Shown here piece after piece: positions 5,305 to 5,488 of a DNA stretch of 5,488 bases (positions are counted from its first letter, which is position 1; each line of letters begins with the position of its first letter). Both the position numbers and the translations under genes were made by a program. Source of the stretch: UBA6448 sp051893155 (GTDB taxonomy: Bacteria > Bacillota_I > Bacilli_A > RF39 > UBA660); the NCBI GenBank assembly GCA_051893155.1, contig JBJFGY010000112.1, forward strand, positions 1-5,488, written 5' to 3'. Below the pieces are notes generated by a model. It was not told where the DNA came from, did no database searches, and worked only from the letters and a program-made list of their open reading frames with translations.

Positions 5305-5310
5305 TATAAT
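5305..5310 (+). promoter_or_regulatory. Candidate -10 element of the small RNA or leader
   Basis: A perfect TATAAT lies seven bases before the first base of a strong stem-loop, which places the transcription start near 5317. No good -35 is seen at 16-18 bases upstream, so the assignment rests on the -10 and the downstream RNA structure. Confidence 0.45.
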
Positions 5311-5316
5311 TAATGT

Positions 5317-5404
5317 AATCTTAATTGAATCTTACGGTTTAAATTAAGATGAATGATTGATGAAGTAAGTGCGTGTTTGATTAGGTCGCTTACTTCATTT
5401 TTTG
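5317..5404 (+). ncRNA. Structured RNA of about 88 nt: sRNA or attenuator leader
   Basis: Two stem-loops follow the -10 at 5305. The first pairs ATCTTAATT (5318-5326) with AATTAAGAT (5342-5350), nine perfect pairs around a 15-base loop. The second is a strong terminator ending in six T. The first loop contains CTTAC (5331-5335), which is complementary to GTAAG (5365-5369) in the terminator's left arm, the same bases that pair with TTAC in its right arm. This alternative pairing is typical of attenuation control. No T-box signature such as AGGGTGG is present. In Bacilli, dnaI is often followed at some distance by thrS or infC-rpmI-rplT, so a ribosomal-protein-type leader is possible, but the regulated gene is not in the window. 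Confidence 0.5.
5359..5403 (+). terminator. Strong intrinsic terminator
   Basis: TGAAGTAAGTG (5361-5371) pairs with CGCTTACTTCA (5387-5397) with one G-U pair, extendable by A5360-T5398, around a 15-base loop. TTTTTT follows at 5398-5403. On the other strand no T-run follows, so it acts in the + direction. Confidence 0.85.
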
Positions 5405-5405
5405 T

Positions 5406-5488
5406 TGTCTTTAAATCGATAATCAGTATATCTCCATAATTTAATAGATTTAAAAAAGTGTGTGCGAATTGTATTAATAGATATAAAT
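5406..5488 (+). other. Non-coding tail with a 14-base direct repeat
   Basis: No start codon with a ribosome binding site or credible frame is seen in the last 83 bases. TTAATAGATTTAAA (5441-5454) recurs as TTAATAGATATAAA (5474-5487), 13 of 14 bases identical and 33 bp apart, about three helical turns. ATCTCC (5430-5435) could pair with a Shine-Dalgarno sequence beyond the window. This may be the untranslated leader of a gene to the right. Confidence 0.35.

Noticed and set aside
5317..5488. T-box leader for thrS or another aminoacyl-tRNA synthetase
   Set aside because: The conserved T-box sequence (AGGGTGGNACC) is absent, and the RNA is too short for a T-box stem I and antiterminator.

Overview
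The window is very AT-rich DNA (a visual estimate of well over 70% A+T) with gene families typical of the Bacillota, class Bacilli. The Bacillus-type pair of replication initiation protein DnaB and helicase loader DnaI sits side by side, and these families are characteristic of that group. Every complete gene ends in TAA and the tryptophans I checked are TGG, so the sequence gives no reason to assume a UGA=Trp code. A low-GC gut or host-associated Bacilli or Mollicutes-related lineage fits, but this is inference.

Left part (1-1786): the last codons of an upstream gene are followed by a 511-residue protein with an N-terminal HEVCH metallopeptidase-like domain, a long Gln/Gly/Ser/Asn/Glu-rich linker, a charged coiled coil and a C-terminal VWA domain with an intact MIDAS. 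A 214-bp AT-rich gap follows. It holds an orphan Shine-Dalgarno sequence and an extended -10 promoter for the next gene.

Middle part (1787-4876): a divergent Gre-type transcription elongation factor ends in an intrinsic terminator. The promoter of a replication operon overlaps that terminator. The operon is dnaB, dnaI and a DNPH1/nucleoside 2-deoxyribosyltransferase-family enzyme, joined by two 1-base TAATG overlaps, each with a good ribosome binding site. The likely joint theme is loading the replicative helicase and cleaning the dNTP pool.

Right part (4877-5488): about 610 bp with no large gene but much structure. The 3' end of the DNPH1-like gene and its flank recur about 230 bp downstream. 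The second copy lies inside a 28-codon ORF with a 9-base Shine-Dalgarno match, a cationic amphipathic product and a terminator-like hairpin inside the reading frame. Further features are paired CCGGCAA repeats, a perfect 14-bp inverted repeat, and a promoter followed by a two-hairpin RNA ending in a strong terminator. That RNA looks like an sRNA or an attenuator leader for a gene beyond the window. Its loop could pair with the terminator's 5' arm.
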